Below, piece after piece: positions 25,700 to 33,311 of a DNA stretch of 40,092 nucleotides. The position numbers and the translations under genes were made by a program. Where the stretch lies: the NCBI GenBank assembly GCA_902789515.1, contig CADAOK010000035.1, positions 1 through 40,092 of the forward strand, written 5' to 3'. Position 1 is the stretch's first letter, and each line of letters begins with the position of its first letter. The notes beneath the pieces were generated by a model. The model had not been told where the DNA came from. It saw only the letters and a program-made list of their open reading frames with translations, and did not search any database. This DNA comes from Oscillospiraceae bacterium (GTDB lineage: Bacteria; Bacillota; Clostridia; Saccharofermentanales; Saccharofermentanaceae).

Positions 25700-25728
25700 A
25701 TTTTACAACTTAAGAAACTAACTATCAA
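25700..25728 (-). promoter_or_regulatory. Promoter of the zinc-ribbon gene
   Basis: Minus strand TTGATA (25728-25723), spacer 17 bp, TAAAAT (25705-25700). It lies about 65 bp upstream of the ATG at 25633 in an AT-rich region. Confidence 0.8.
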
Positions 25729-25794
25729 TAAAACTAAACTTTGTTTTTGGTTATTTTCAAAAGATTTAACACTTTTTTATCGGATATTTTGTGC

Positions 25795-25833
25795 AAAAAG
25801 AAAAAAGACACTGACGAGGGGTTGTCAGTGTCT
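25795..25833 (-). terminator. Perfect 10-bp hairpin with U-tract on the minus strand
   Basis: AGACACTGAC (25806-25815) and GTCAGTGTCT (25824-25833) pair completely around an 8-nt loop. Read on the minus strand it is followed by TTTTTTCTTTTT. No annotated minus-strand gene ends here, because divIC is already stopped by the hairpin at 26249, so it may end a small RNA. On the plus strand it is followed by AAGGAGGG and a two-codon ATG-AAG-TAA frame at 25846. Confidence 0.6.
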
Positions 25834-25981
25834 TAAGGAGGGTGTTATGAAGTAAGGAACAATTACTTAGAACAATTGTATAATACCACGCCCGGGATTT
25901 ACTTTAAGATTCAAAAAAGGCAAAATAGTGGCAAAGATTCATCAGAATTGAGGCACAGCCTCGCAAAAAGGGAGAATTGTT
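25834..25981. other. Leader of the 86-residue gene
   Basis: This stretch holds AAGGAGGG followed by the tiny frame ATG-AAG-TAA (25846-25854), then a TATAAT at 25879-25884 with no good -35 at 16-18 bp. It ends with AGGGAGA before the ATG at 25982. The TATAAT is the likely -10 for the downstream gene. Nothing else is evident. Confidence 0.4.
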
Positions 25982-26242
25982 ATGAAACTGGAAGGCAGAC
26001 TCTTTGTCGGAAGCCGCCTTACGGAGATAAAGGAAGTCGCGACAGAGAGCACGGATGAAGCCTTTTCGAGGCAGCTGGAGACCGCTCTGGTGCTGCTCTG
26101 CAAGGAGATGGACATCCCGGTGCCGGTGTGGATGAAGAAGAACACCAAGGAGTTCGCGGCATTCCATCAGACGATATTCTTCAGCGAACAGTATACCGAA
26201 CAGGTCAGGTTCGACAGATTCCAGATCAGGATGACAGAATAA
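25982..26242 (+). CDS. Conserved hypothetical protein, 86 residues
   Basis: Small soluble protein with no signal peptide. The sequence has an N-terminal beta strand (MKLEGRLFVGSRL), an amphipathic helix (RQLETALVLLCKEMDI), VPVWMKKNTKEFAAFHQTIFF and a final FDRFQIRMTE strand. The pattern of a helix with a Cys, then P-x-W, N-x-x-EF and a C-terminal FDxxxI resembles small uncharacterised proteins common in gut Firmicutes (from memory, not searched). AGGGAGA lies seven bases before the ATG. It is transcribed alone against all neighbours and is closed by a bidirectional terminator shared with divIC. Confidence 0.8.
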   Translation: MKLEGRLFVGSRLTEIKEVATESTDEAFSRQLETALVLLCKEMDIPVPVWMKKNTKEFAAFHQTIFFSEQYTEQVRFDRFQIRMTE

Positions 26243-26278
26243 AGAAGACCGTCTCAGTTTTGAGACGGCCTCTTTGTC
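26243..26278. terminator. Bidirectional terminator between the 86-residue gene and divIC
   Basis: CCGTCTCA (26249-26256) and TGAGACGG (26261-26268) form an 8-bp stem with a 4-nt loop. The plus side ends in CCTCTTTGTCT and the minus side in TCTTCTTTATT, so both convergent genes can be stopped. Confidence 0.85.
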
Positions 26279-26311
26279 TAACAGCAAATCAGGTCGGGAG
26301 GACCATTTATC

Positions 26312-26620
26312 TCAGTTGTTGCCGGTAGATACCCGGAAGATTACTTCGCCCGGATATACCATGTCGAGCTGGCTCCTTGCCACGCTCTCGATATAAGCAT
26401 CGTCTTCGCCGAACTGCTCCTGGGCCTTGATCTGTCCGAGCTTCTCACTCAGTGATTCGGACTGTGCGATAAGGGAACTGTTCTCAGCCTTGAGGCGCGT
26501 ACGCTGCTCCATTATGTTGGAGAATCTCGTAATGCAGAGGATGGCAACCACGACGATGCCGATGTAGACCAACGCCTTGAGGAATGATATTCCGTGTGTC
26601 TTGTGATGCCTCTTGCGCAA
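26312..26620 (-). CDS. divIC: Septum formation initiator DivIC/FtsB family
   Basis: 102-residue bitopic cell-division protein. A basic N-terminus is followed by one helix (ALVYIGIVVVAILCI, about 16-34), a coiled coil (TRLKAENSSLIAQSESLSE) and the family C-terminus (ARSQLDMVYPGEVIFRV). DivIC works with DivIB and FtsL in the septal complex that activates peptidoglycan synthesis. The frame begins at a TTG (26620) with a weak, distant AAAGG; no ATG is available in frame, so the exact start is uncertain. In sporeformers yabP and yabQ commonly separate rqcP from divIC; here only a 120-bp gap with a terminator and promoter lies between. Confidence 0.9.
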   Translation of the reverse strand: MRKRHHKTHGISFLKALVYIGIVVVAILCITRFSNIMEQRTRLKAENSSLIAQSESLSEKLGQIKAQEQFGEDDAYIESVARSQLDMVYPGEVIFRVSTGNN

Positions 26621-26652
26621 GAGCGGTTCCAGCCTTTCCGATAATAATACTG

Positions 26653-26681
26653 ATTAAAATATCTCATACGTAAAATGCCAA
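26653..26681 (-). promoter_or_regulatory. divIC promoter
   Basis: Minus strand TTGGCA (26681-26676), spacer 17 bp, TTTAAT (26658-26653). It lies just past the terminator of the upstream rqcP gene. Confidence 0.55.
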
Positions 26682-26714
26682 AACAACAACGCATCCCCAA
26701 ACTTAAAGGGGATG
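26680..26714 (-). terminator. Terminator of the dnaX-ybaB-recR-rqcP transcript
   Basis: CATCCCC (minus 26714-26708) pairs with GGGGATG (26698-26692), 9-nt loop, followed by CGTTGTTGTTTTGG. The U-tract is interrupted. Confidence 0.6.
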
Positions 26715-26740
26715 TAACAATAAGTAAGACAATTGTAATC

Positions 26741-27013
26741 TTAGGATTCTTCCTCGGAATTCTCGTCGGTGTCTTCGATGAGTTCGTACATCTCGCGGGC
26801 TTCTTCGCGGCGCACGTTCTCGGGAAGGCTTAAGACCTTGAAACTGACGACTCCGTTGCCGAACATGATCGAAACTATGTCCCCGATCTTGAGCTTGGTG
26901 CCGGGTTTGGCGACCTTGCCGTTCACGGTAACGCGCCCTGTGGAACACACTTCGTTTGCGACTGTGCGGCGCTTGATAACGCGGGAAAGCTTAAGGAATT
27001 TGTCAAGCCTCAT
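26741..27013 (-). CDS. rqcP: S4-domain RNA-binding protein RqcP (YabO)
   Basis: 90-residue S4-domain protein starting MRLDKFLKLSRVIKRRT, nearly the same as B. subtilis YabO/RqcP. RqcP works with RqcH on stalled 50S subunits to add C-terminal alanine tails for ribosome-associated quality control. The S4 core is followed by GDIVSIMFGNGVVSFKV and an acidic C-terminal tail. The ATG at 27013 lies inside recR, overlapping its end by 11 bp, so translation is coupled. A longer frame exists but begins within recR without a ribosome-binding site and would spoil the conserved N-terminus. Confidence 0.95.
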   Translation of the reverse strand: MRLDKFLKLSRVIKRRTVANEVCSTGRVTVNGKVAKPGTKLKIGDIVSIMFGNGVVSFKVLSLPENVRREEAREMYELIEDTDENSEEES

Positions 27014-27629
27014 CTCCGGCCCCCGTGCTGAGTGACACTCTGCCTTTAAGGGCATTGGCCAGAGTAAGGTCGTCTATGTATTCGATATCCGAGCCCATGG
27101 GAAGACCGGAAGCCAGACGCGTGACCTTGATCCCCGAAGGCGACAGCATCCTGGAAAGATAGAGTGCGGTCGCATTGCCTTCCGCATTCTGATTGGTCGC
27201 GATGATAACCTCTGTTACCTCGCTGTGCTCCGACAGTCTCTTTATGAGCTGAGGGATCGTGGTGTCGTTGATGCTCTTGTTGTTGAGCGGGTCGAAGACA
27301 CCGTGGAGCACATGATACTGTCCGTTATATTCGTGCATCCTCTCGAATGAAGAGACCTCCCTCGGGGTCTCGACAACGAGGACTGTGCTCTTATCGCGCG
27401 TGCTGTCGGCACAGATACGGCAGGGATCGCCGTCGGTAAAGTTCTGGCAGACAGAACATCTTCTGGTCGACTGCCTTGCGGTAATGATCGAATCAGACAG
27501 GGCTTTGGCCTTGTCCTCATCCATCGAGAGGATATGGAAAGCCAAACGCTGAGCAGACTTCCCGCCGATTCCGGGAAGATTGGACAGCTGTGCTATGAGA
27601 TTCTGGATGGAAGGGGAGTAGCCTGACAT
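27003..27629 (-). CDS. recR: Recombination mediator RecR
   Basis: 208 residues, full length. RecR works with RecO and RecF to load RecA at gaps. A helix-hairpin-helix (LPGIGGKSAQRLAFHIL) is followed by the four-cysteine zinc finger (CSVCQNFTDGDPCRIC), the Toprim domain (VLVVETPREVSSFE through NQNAEGNATALYL) and the C-terminal ASGLPMGSDIEYIDDLTL. It starts one base after the stop of ybaB with no clear Shine-Dalgarno of its own, so coupled translation is likely. The dnaX-ybaB-recR order is the classic bacterial cluster. Confidence 0.98.
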   Translation of the reverse strand: MSGYSPSIQNLIAQLSNLPGIGGKSAQRLAFHILSMDEDKAKALSDSIITARQSTRRCSVCQNFTDGDPCRICADSTRDKSTVLVVETPREVSSFERMHEYNGQYHVLHGVFDPLNNKSINDTTIPQLIKRLSEHSEVTEVIIATNQNAEGNATALYLSRMLSPSGIKVTRLASGLPMGSDIEYIDDLTLANALKGRVSLSTGAGDEA

Positions 27630-27630
27630 A

Positions 27631-27966
27631 TCAGAAAGGAAGCTTTACTCCGCCCGTGATGGTGTTCAGACGCTTCTGGGATTCCGCCTCGAGTTCGTCT
27701 GCAGCCTGGTTGAATGCAGCCATTACGAGATCTGCGAGACCTTCTGCGTCTTCGGGATCGATAACGGAAGGATCGATCTCAACGCCGTAGATCTTGTGAT
27801 CGCCGCCGAGGATGACCTTGACCTTCTCGCCGCCTGCCGTGCCTGTGATACGCATAGCCGCAACTTCAGCCTGAGCTACCTCGAGCTGTCTCTGCATCCT
27901 CTGTGCCTGAGCCATCAGGTTATTTGCATTTCCTCCGGGCATTCCACGGAAACCGCCTTTTGCCAT
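27631..27966 (-). CDS. ybaB: Nucleoid-associated protein YbaB/EbfC
   Basis: 111-residue small DNA-binding protein of the YbaB/EbfC family. It has a Gly-rich N-terminus (MAKGGFRGMPGG), a long helix (AQAQRMQRQLEVAQAEVAAM) and a strand-turn region (GGDHKIYGVEIDPSVIDPED) ending in a helix; the protein acts as a dimer with tweezer-like arms. AGGAGG precedes the ATG by eight bases. It lies between dnaX and recR as in most bacteria. Confidence 0.97.
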   Translation of the reverse strand: MAKGGFRGMPGGNANNLMAQAQRMQRQLEVAQAEVAAMRITGTAGGEKVKVILGGDHKIYGVEIDPSVIDPEDAEGLADLVMAAFNQAADELEAESQKRLNTITGGVKLPF

Positions 27967-28001
27967 AATATCTGTCCTCCTGTAAACTGTTTATTCCTTA
28001 A

Positions 28002-30155
28002 TTAATCGTCATCACCGAAGTGGACGTTTGTGTTGATGCCTTTCTCTTTCGCGCGCTGCATGAACTCGTCTGCTTTCTTCTGCGCCTCATCTTCCTGCCT
28101 GGCGTTGAGCATATTCCTGTACTGGTCTTCAGTGCAGAGGAAGATGTGTGCGGCATCAAACTCTTTCTTTGCCGCAGGTGCGATCGTCATAAGCGCAGGT
28201 GTCTTCTTGAGGTTTAACATGAGCTTTGAATCCTCGTTCGCGAAAACGATATATGCGCTGTCGCCGTCGAGCCTCATGGAAGATTTCCCGAGGGCCGCAG
28301 CCGCATTGGAATTCTCTTCCGGAAGGGATGCTATGAAGTTCTTCCATCTTACTGCGATATCCGCAGTCTCCGTATTGAACTCGGGAACCCTGATCTCGTT
28401 CTTCGGAGTCTCGACTATGAGGTTTGAACGGTCCATTTGGGCCGCAAGCTGTGTCCTGTGTTCGGGTTCCGATGCTTCTTCTTGCTCATCTTCCGGTTCT
28501 TCCTCAGCTTCCGCACCGGCTCTGAGATCGTCAAGGAAAGAGGAGCCGAGTCCTGCCAGGAAATGTTTTGAATCATCCTGTTCAGGGAAAGGAATGCCGC
28601 CTGTTGTTGTGTCTTCTGAATCCGCGCCGTCCTCATCGTCATCATCATCCGGATCTTCCTCCGGCTCTGATGCGGGCTCTTCGGGCTCATCGGATCCTGT
28701 GCTGCCGCCTATCGAAGAGAAATAACTGAATATGGAGCTCTGTCCGGGGATTTCTTCATCTGAGCCTTCGTTGTCGGATGCTTCATCAACGGGAGCTTCG
28801 GGCTCATCGGATGCTGCAGCAGCTTCTTCCTCAGCCTTTGCTTTCAAGGCTTCTTTCTGCTTCGCGAAAATGCTTACCGGGCTGCTTGCGGGCTTTATCC
28901 CGCTCTTGCTCTCTTCTTCAGGCTCATCGTCAGCGGGAGCAGGTTCCGGTTCAGCTGCCGGCTTGGACGGTTCTTCATGAGATTCAAAGGATATGCTCTT
29001 TGCAGCTTCAGCCTGTTTCTTCGCAAAATCGGGAATGACAAGCGGTTCGACAGGCAGACGGGATTTCCTTCCGCACAGCCTGAGCATCATTATCTCAAAA
29101 CTGGTGGTAATGTCCGGAGACCATTTGAAGTCTGAGACCTCTTTGGAAAGGTATGTAATGAATCCCGACAGGGTGTCCGCACTGACCTTGTTCGCGGTTA
29201 CATACATCTCATGTATGGTATCGGATGTATACGGCAGGAGCTTTAACGGGTCCGGCATGACGCGGATCATGAGAAGATCCCTGAAATAATGTGCCAGTTC
29301 AAGAGTGAACTTGACATAGTCACGGCCGCTCTCGTGGAGCTCGGTCATAAGATCCATGAGCTCATCGAACCTGCCGTCGATTATCGCGTTAGCAGTCTTG
29401 AACAGGAATGTGTTGTCTACGGTTCCCGTGGCTTCTTCGACATCGGTACCGGTGATCGTCTTGCCGCCGGTAACCGCTCTCATCTGGTCGAGCAGGGTAA
29501 GGGCGTCTCTCATCGCACCGTCAGACTGTGCCGCAATGAGACCGAGAGCCTCGTCCTCGACCGGGATGCCGTCCTTGTCCGCAACATAGCGCAGACGCTC
29601 GATTATCTTCTCGCGGGAGATGCGCTTGAAATCATATCTCTGGCATCTCGACAGGATCGTCGAAGGAATCTTGTGGACCTCCGTGGTCGCGAAAAGGAAG
29701 ATCACATGCTTGGGAGGCTCTTCAAGAGTCTTGAGCAGGGCATTGAATGCACCCTGGGAAAGCATATGGACCTCGTCTATGATGTATACCTTGTATCTGG
29801 CTGCAGACGGAGCGAAATTAACCTGTTCCGTTATCTGCCTGATATTGTCGACACTGTTGTTGGAAGCCGCATCCATCTCTATGACATCAAGGATGCTGCC
29901 GTTAAGGATACCCTTGCAGGTGGGGCACTCATTGCACGGATTGCCGTTTACCGGGTGTTCGCAGTTTACTGCTCTTGCGAAGACCTTGGCGATCGTTGTC
30001 TTGCCCGTTCCGTGCTGTCCGCAGAAGAGATATGCATGGCCGATCCTGCCGCCGGTTACCGACTGACGGAGAGCGGTAACAGATTCCTTCTGTTCGACGA
30101 TGTCGTCGAATGTCTGAGGTCTGAACCGTCTGTACAACGCCAAGTGTTCTTCCAT
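28002..30155 (-). CDS. dnaX: DNA polymerase III subunit gamma/tau
   Basis: 717-residue clamp-loader subunit. Walker A GQHGTGKT covers 46-53, the zinc cysteines are 65, 74, 77 and 80, and DEVH is 127-130. LLKTLEEPPKHVIFLFAT, the SRC motif (STILSRCQRYDF) and domain III follow to about 365. A 190-residue acidic linker rich in Glu, Asp, Ser and Pro (about 390-590) contains short hydrophobic islands (SIFAKQKEALK, SIFSYFSSIG, FLAGLGSSFLDDL), before a C-terminal folded domain of about 110 residues (VRWKNFIASLPEENSN onward). No A-rich frameshift site was noticed. AAGGGGG precedes the ATG. The SRP RNA gene lies just upstream. Confidence 0.97.
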   Translation of the reverse strand: MEEHLALYRRFRPQTFDDIVEQKESVTALRQSVTGGRIGHAYLFCGQHGTGKTTIAKVFARAVNCEHPVNGNPCNECPTCKGILNGSILDVIEMDAASNNSVDNIRQITEQVNFAPSAARYKVYIIDEVHMLSQGAFNALLKTLEEPPKHVIFLFATTEVHKIPSTILSRCQRYDFKRISREKIIERLRYVADKDGIPVEDEALGLIAAQSDGAMRDALTLLDQMRAVTGGKTITGTDVEEATGTVDNTFLFKTANAIIDGRFDELMDLMTELHESGRDYVKFTLELAHYFRDLLMIRVMPDPLKLLPYTSDTIHEMYVTANKVSADTLSGFITYLSKEVSDFKWSPDITTSFEIMMLRLCGRKSRLPVEPLVIPDFAKKQAEAAKSISFESHEEPSKPAAEPEPAPADDEPEEESKSGIKPASSPVSIFAKQKEALKAKAEEEAAAASDEPEAPVDEASDNEGSDEEIPGQSSIFSYFSSIGGSTGSDEPEEPASEPEEDPDDDDDEDGADSEDTTTGGIPFPEQDDSKHFLAGLGSSFLDDLRAGAEAEEEPEDEQEEASEPEHRTQLAAQMDRSNLIVETPKNEIRVPEFNTETADIAVRWKNFIASLPEENSNAAAALGKSSMRLDGDSAYIVFANEDSKLMLNLKKTPALMTIAPAAKKEFDAAHIFLCTEDQYRNMLNARQEDEAQKKADEFMQRAKEKGINTNVHFGDDD

Positions 30156-30182
30156 GGATGATCCCCCTTAAAAATAAAAAAG

Positions 30183-30300
30183 TCCATCCCGCCCAAAATG
30201 CAGACAGATCAGGCTTCCCCGCGGCACACGCGGAAATCCGCTTACTGCTGCTTCCTTCCGGACCTGACAGGGTTCACGGCACCGAGTTGCACGGGACCCG
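30183..30300 (-). ncRNA. ffs: Small signal recognition particle RNA (4.5S type)
   Basis: The minus strand has the diagnostic helix 8 core GTCAGGTCCGGAAGGAAGCA (about 30277-30258) with AGCAGTAAGCGG on the 3' side, as in SRP RNA. The ends are set by pairing of GGGTCCCG (5', near 30300) with GGCGGGAT (3') and by CTTTTTTATTTTT (30182-30170) as transcription stop. About 118 nt, so it is the short form without an Alu domain. It binds Ffh for co-translational membrane targeting. It starts 15 bp after the stop of the upstream gene, and no good promoter is seen in that gene's end, so it may be processed from a longer transcript. The exact 5' end is uncertain. Confidence 0.92.
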
Positions 30301-30314
30301 AATAAAAGGATTAC

Positions 30315-31565
30315 TTATTCCGCATAGCATGCGGAGATGAAATCATAAGCGTAGGAAGACATTGTATACAGGGCGGTATCGGCTGTATCGGCGTTCTTGG
30401 CCTCCACATAAACGACCAGGATGACCGGTTCATATCCGTCGATTATCGCGCAGTCGATATATGCGCCAAGCTCGGAATTGCTTCCCGAGACATGGTAGAC
30501 ATCGCAGTCTTCCCCGAATGCGTCTTTGATGGGCGAAGGCATCTCGCTCGTCGCCAGATCGTTGATAAGCCTCTGATAAGTGTCAGGGTTATTAATATAT
30601 CCCTTGTAAAGGTATTCAAGGTAATTGGCCATATCGTAGCAGGTGGTCCTGTGGTTGCCGCTGATCTCATAACCGCGGTAATCCGTATAGAGGACACTGT
30701 CCTCATATGAGATGTAAGAGCTGATCTTACTGATCTCATCGCTGACGGCCTCCGAGCCGCCGAGAACATTGACGAGCATCGACAGTGCAATGTCATCATT
30801 GAGCGTGACGGCGTATCTCATAAGTGTCCTCAGATAGAACTGCTTGCCGGCCGTGTACTGGGAGCATATGTATGAGATGTTGCTCGTTTTCGAGCCGTCA
30901 TAGGAATAGACGGACGAGAAGTTTGCCATGTTCTCCGCGACTTTATCACAGAGCACGATTCCCGCAGGAAGGCTCCAGGCGCCCGAGGGAGCGATGGGGT
31001 CGAGTTTGTTGAAACCGAGTTCCTCGCCCGTATCAAGTGATTTGATCAGGAAGCAGATGCGGAGATTAGGGTTATCGTTGGCGAATTTCGTGATCTTCTC
31101 CTTGAGGCTGTCGAGAAGGACAGCGCGCTCCTGATATGAGACCGTCCTTGTGGGATAGTCATCCCTGAAATGGATGCCGTCAGGCTCCGAGAACGGATCG
31201 GGCTTGTTGTCCTGCTCGGTGCTCTCGGTAGGCTCGGTGGTCTCGGGAAGCGTCGTGGTCTCCGCGATCACAGCGGAAATGACCGATGTCTCAGCCTCTG
31301 TCGTGGATTCGGTCGTCGTCTCTTCCGTGGTCGTGTGGACCGGCCTTGAATACTTCTCCCATTCCGTTGTGGTGGATGTCGCAGCTCCGACAAGTTCCGG
31401 ATACGCCTCGGCGTATTTGCGCTGCATCGCCGCCACAGACATGACAAATGCCGTGACCAGGGCGATGGCGGAAATGCAGACGATTATTATGAGTGCGCGT
31501 TTGCGGCGGAACTCATGAAGTCCTTCTGCTTTCTTCAGGAATGTTGGATTAGGCCTTTTGCTCAT
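30315..31565 (-). CDS. Membrane-anchored beta-lactamase-fold protein without catalytic residues
   Basis: 416 residues: a basic tail, one N-terminal helix (ALIIIVCISAIALVTAFVMSV, about 24-45), a Thr/Glu/Ser-rich spacer (about 62-118) and a C-terminal domain (about 145-416) similar in plan to class A beta-lactamases and D-Ala-D-Ala carboxypeptidases. At the position of the SxxK motif it reads PSGAWSLPAGIV, lacking the lysine. The SDN-equivalent reads TLNDDIALSML, and the KTG-equivalent reads VSGSN. It is therefore probably a non-catalytic, extracellular binding protein. It starts 2 bp before... after fhs (2-bp gap) without its own ribosome-binding site, so it is part of the fhs transcript. Alternative: a fold-related protein of another function. 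Confidence 0.72.
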   Translation of the reverse strand: MSKRPNPTFLKKAEGLHEFRRKRALIIIVCISAIALVTAFVMSVAAMQRKYAEAYPELVGAATSTTTEWEKYSRPVHTTTEETTTESTTEAETSVISAVIAETTTLPETTEPTESTEQDNKPDPFSEPDGIHFRDDYPTRTVSYQERAVLLDSLKEKITKFANDNPNLRICFLIKSLDTGEELGFNKLDPIAPSGAWSLPAGIVLCDKVAENMANFSSVYSYDGSKTSNISYICSQYTAGKQFYLRTLMRYAVTLNDDIALSMLVNVLGGSEAVSDEISKISSYISYEDSVLYTDYRGYEISGNHRTTCYDMANYLEYLYKGYINNPDTYQRLINDLATSEMPSPIKDAFGEDCDVYHVSGSNSELGAYIDCAIIDGYEPVILVVYVEAKNADTADTALYTMSSYAYDFISACYAE

Positions 31566-31567
31566 GC

Positions 31568-33238
31568 TCAGAACAGTCCGGTTATGTCTCCTGTATCAGA
31601 TACGCTGATGTCGAGAGCGGCAGGATGTGCGGGAAGTCCGGGCATCGTGAGGATGGTGCCGGTAAGTCCGACGATATAGCCTGCACCTGCCGACAGATGG
31701 CAGTCTCTTACTGTAAGAGTGAAGCCTTCGGGACGTCCGAGAGCCTTGGGGTCATCGGAGAGCGAATACTGTGTCTTGGCAAGACATACGGGAAGGTCTC
31801 CGTAGCCGTCCGCAGTAAACTTGTCGATCTTCGCCTTTGCTTCGGGGAGGATGTCGACCTTGGCTGCACCATATATCTTAGTTGCGATCTTTGTTATCTT
31901 TTCTTCCACGGATTCATTCAGCTCGTATGCATAATTCAGTTTGCCGGATGACTTGGGGATTGCAGCGAGGACTGCCTCTGCCAGATCGATCCCGCCGTCT
32001 CCGCCCTTGGCGAAGATCTCCGCAGGTACGCATGCCGCACCGAGCTTGGCACACTCTTCTTCCATAACGGCAAGCTCGTCATCCGTGTCTGTGAGGAATC
32101 TGTTTGCTGCAACGACAGCAGGGATGCCGTACGAATTGATGTTCTCGATGTGCTTTGCAAGATTTACAAAGCCTCTTCTGACGGCTTCGGGATCGGGCTT
32201 GGAAAGATCAGCCCTGTCGATGCCGGCATTGTATTTGAGGGATCTTACGGTGGAGACTATGACGCATGCATCAGGACACAGGCCTGCTTCGCGGCACTTT
32301 ATGTCGAGGAACTTCTCTGCTCCGAGATCTGCTCCGAAGCCTGCTTCCGTGACGGTTATGTCACCGAGCTTCATCGCAGCCCTGGTGGCGATTATTGTAT
32401 TGCAGCCGTGAGAGATGTTGGCGAACGGACCGCCGTGAACAAATGCGGGAACGCCTTCAAGCGACTGTACGAGATTAGGACAAAGGGCATCTTTGAGAAC
32501 TGCCGTCATGGCGCCGTCCGCACCGAGATCGCCTGCGGTTATGTTCTTGCCGTCCTTGTCGCATGCGATGATGAGGCCTGCCAGTCTTCTTCTGAGATCT
32601 TCAAGGTCCCTGGCCATGCAGAATGTTGCCATGACTTCGGATGCTGCCGTTATCGTGAAGTGATCGGTCCTGGTGATGCCGTCCTTGCCGCCGGTGGCAG
32701 CGATCGTGACATTTCGGAGAGTACGGTCATTCATGTCCAGGCATCTCTTCCAGTAGATGCGTTCGGGGTCGATGTTCAGCTCGTTGCCCTGATAGATGTG
32801 ATTGTCGATCATTGCGGCGAGAAGATTGTTAGCCGTTGTGATGGCATGGATGTCGCCGGTAAAGTGCAGGTTGATATCCTCCATCGGGATGACCTGGGAG
32901 TATCCGCCGCCGCATGCGCCGCCCTTTACTCCGAAGACGGGGCCCAGAGAGGGTTCGCGGAGTGCTAATACGGTCTTCTTGCCGAGCTTTGTCAGAGCCT
33001 GCGCCAGACCGACACTTACTGTGGTCTTACCCTCGCCGGCGGGCGTGGGATTCATGGCGGTCACAAGGACAAGCTTTGCGTCCGGATTGTCACTGATCCT
33101 GTCGATAACATCCAACGGGACCTTTGCTTTGTACTTTCCATAACACTCGATATCACTCTCTGACAGACCGAGTCTGCCGGCTATCTTCTCTATGCGTTCT
33201 GGCTTTGCCTGCTGTGCTATCTCAATGTCGCTCAACAT
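31568..33238 (-). CDS. fhs: Formate-tetrahydrofolate ligase
   Basis: 556 residues, the normal family length. The enzyme makes 10-formyl-tetrahydrofolate from formate, ATP and tetrahydrofolate for purine synthesis and one-carbon metabolism (also the Wood-Ljungdahl methyl branch). NPTPAGEGKTT (near 70) is the ATP P-loop, with PSLGPVFGVKGGA and VHGGPFANISHGCN following. A longer frame opens at 33310, but GGGGGA before the ATG at 33238 and the usual N-terminus MLSDIEIAQQA fix the start. The promoter is near consensus, and two NrdR-like boxes lie between it and the divergent veg promoter. It heads the transcript that includes the beta-lactamase-fold gene. Confidence 0.97.
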   Translation of the reverse strand: MLSDIEIAQQAKPERIEKIAGRLGLSESDIECYGKYKAKVPLDVIDRISDNPDAKLVLVTAMNPTPAGEGKTTVSVGLAQALTKLGKKTVLALREPSLGPVFGVKGGACGGGYSQVIPMEDINLHFTGDIHAITTANNLLAAMIDNHIYQGNELNIDPERIYWKRCLDMNDRTLRNVTIAATGGKDGITRTDHFTITAASEVMATFCMARDLEDLRRRLAGLIIACDKDGKNITAGDLGADGAMTAVLKDALCPNLVQSLEGVPAFVHGGPFANISHGCNTIIATRAAMKLGDITVTEAGFGADLGAEKFLDIKCREAGLCPDACVIVSTVRSLKYNAGIDRADLSKPDPEAVRRGFVNLAKHIENINSYGIPAVVAANRFLTDTDDELAVMEEECAKLGAACVPAEIFAKGGDGGIDLAEAVLAAIPKSSGKLNYAYELNESVEEKITKIATKIYGAAKVDILPEAKAKIDKFTADGYGDLPVCLAKTQYSLSDDPKALGRPEGFTLTVRDCHLSAGAGYIVGLTGTILTMPGLPAHPAALDISVSDTGDITGLF

Positions 33239-33269
33239 ATCCGTTTCCCCCGTTTCTTTTGACCCTTCG

Positions 33270-33298
33270 ATTTTAAATAAATTCATAGGAGTTTTCAA
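33270..33298 (-). promoter_or_regulatory. fhs promoter
   Basis: Minus strand TTGAAA (33298-33293), 17-bp spacer, TAAAAT (33275-33270). The start would fall about 25 bp upstream of the ATG at 33238. Confidence 0.82.
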
Positions 33299-33311
33299 AT
33301 GCGCGCCCAAA

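Noticed and set aside
29289-30161. 290-codon open frame on the plus strand
   Set aside because: It mirrors dnaX in reverse; the dnaX motifs and start site are clear.
30319-30335. Perfect 7-bp hairpin as terminator of the beta-lactamase-fold gene
   Set aside because: It lies inside the coding end and is not followed by a proper U-tract before the SRP RNA.
32150-32968. 272-codon open frame on the plus strand
   Set aside because: Antisense shadow of fhs, which is full length and conserved.
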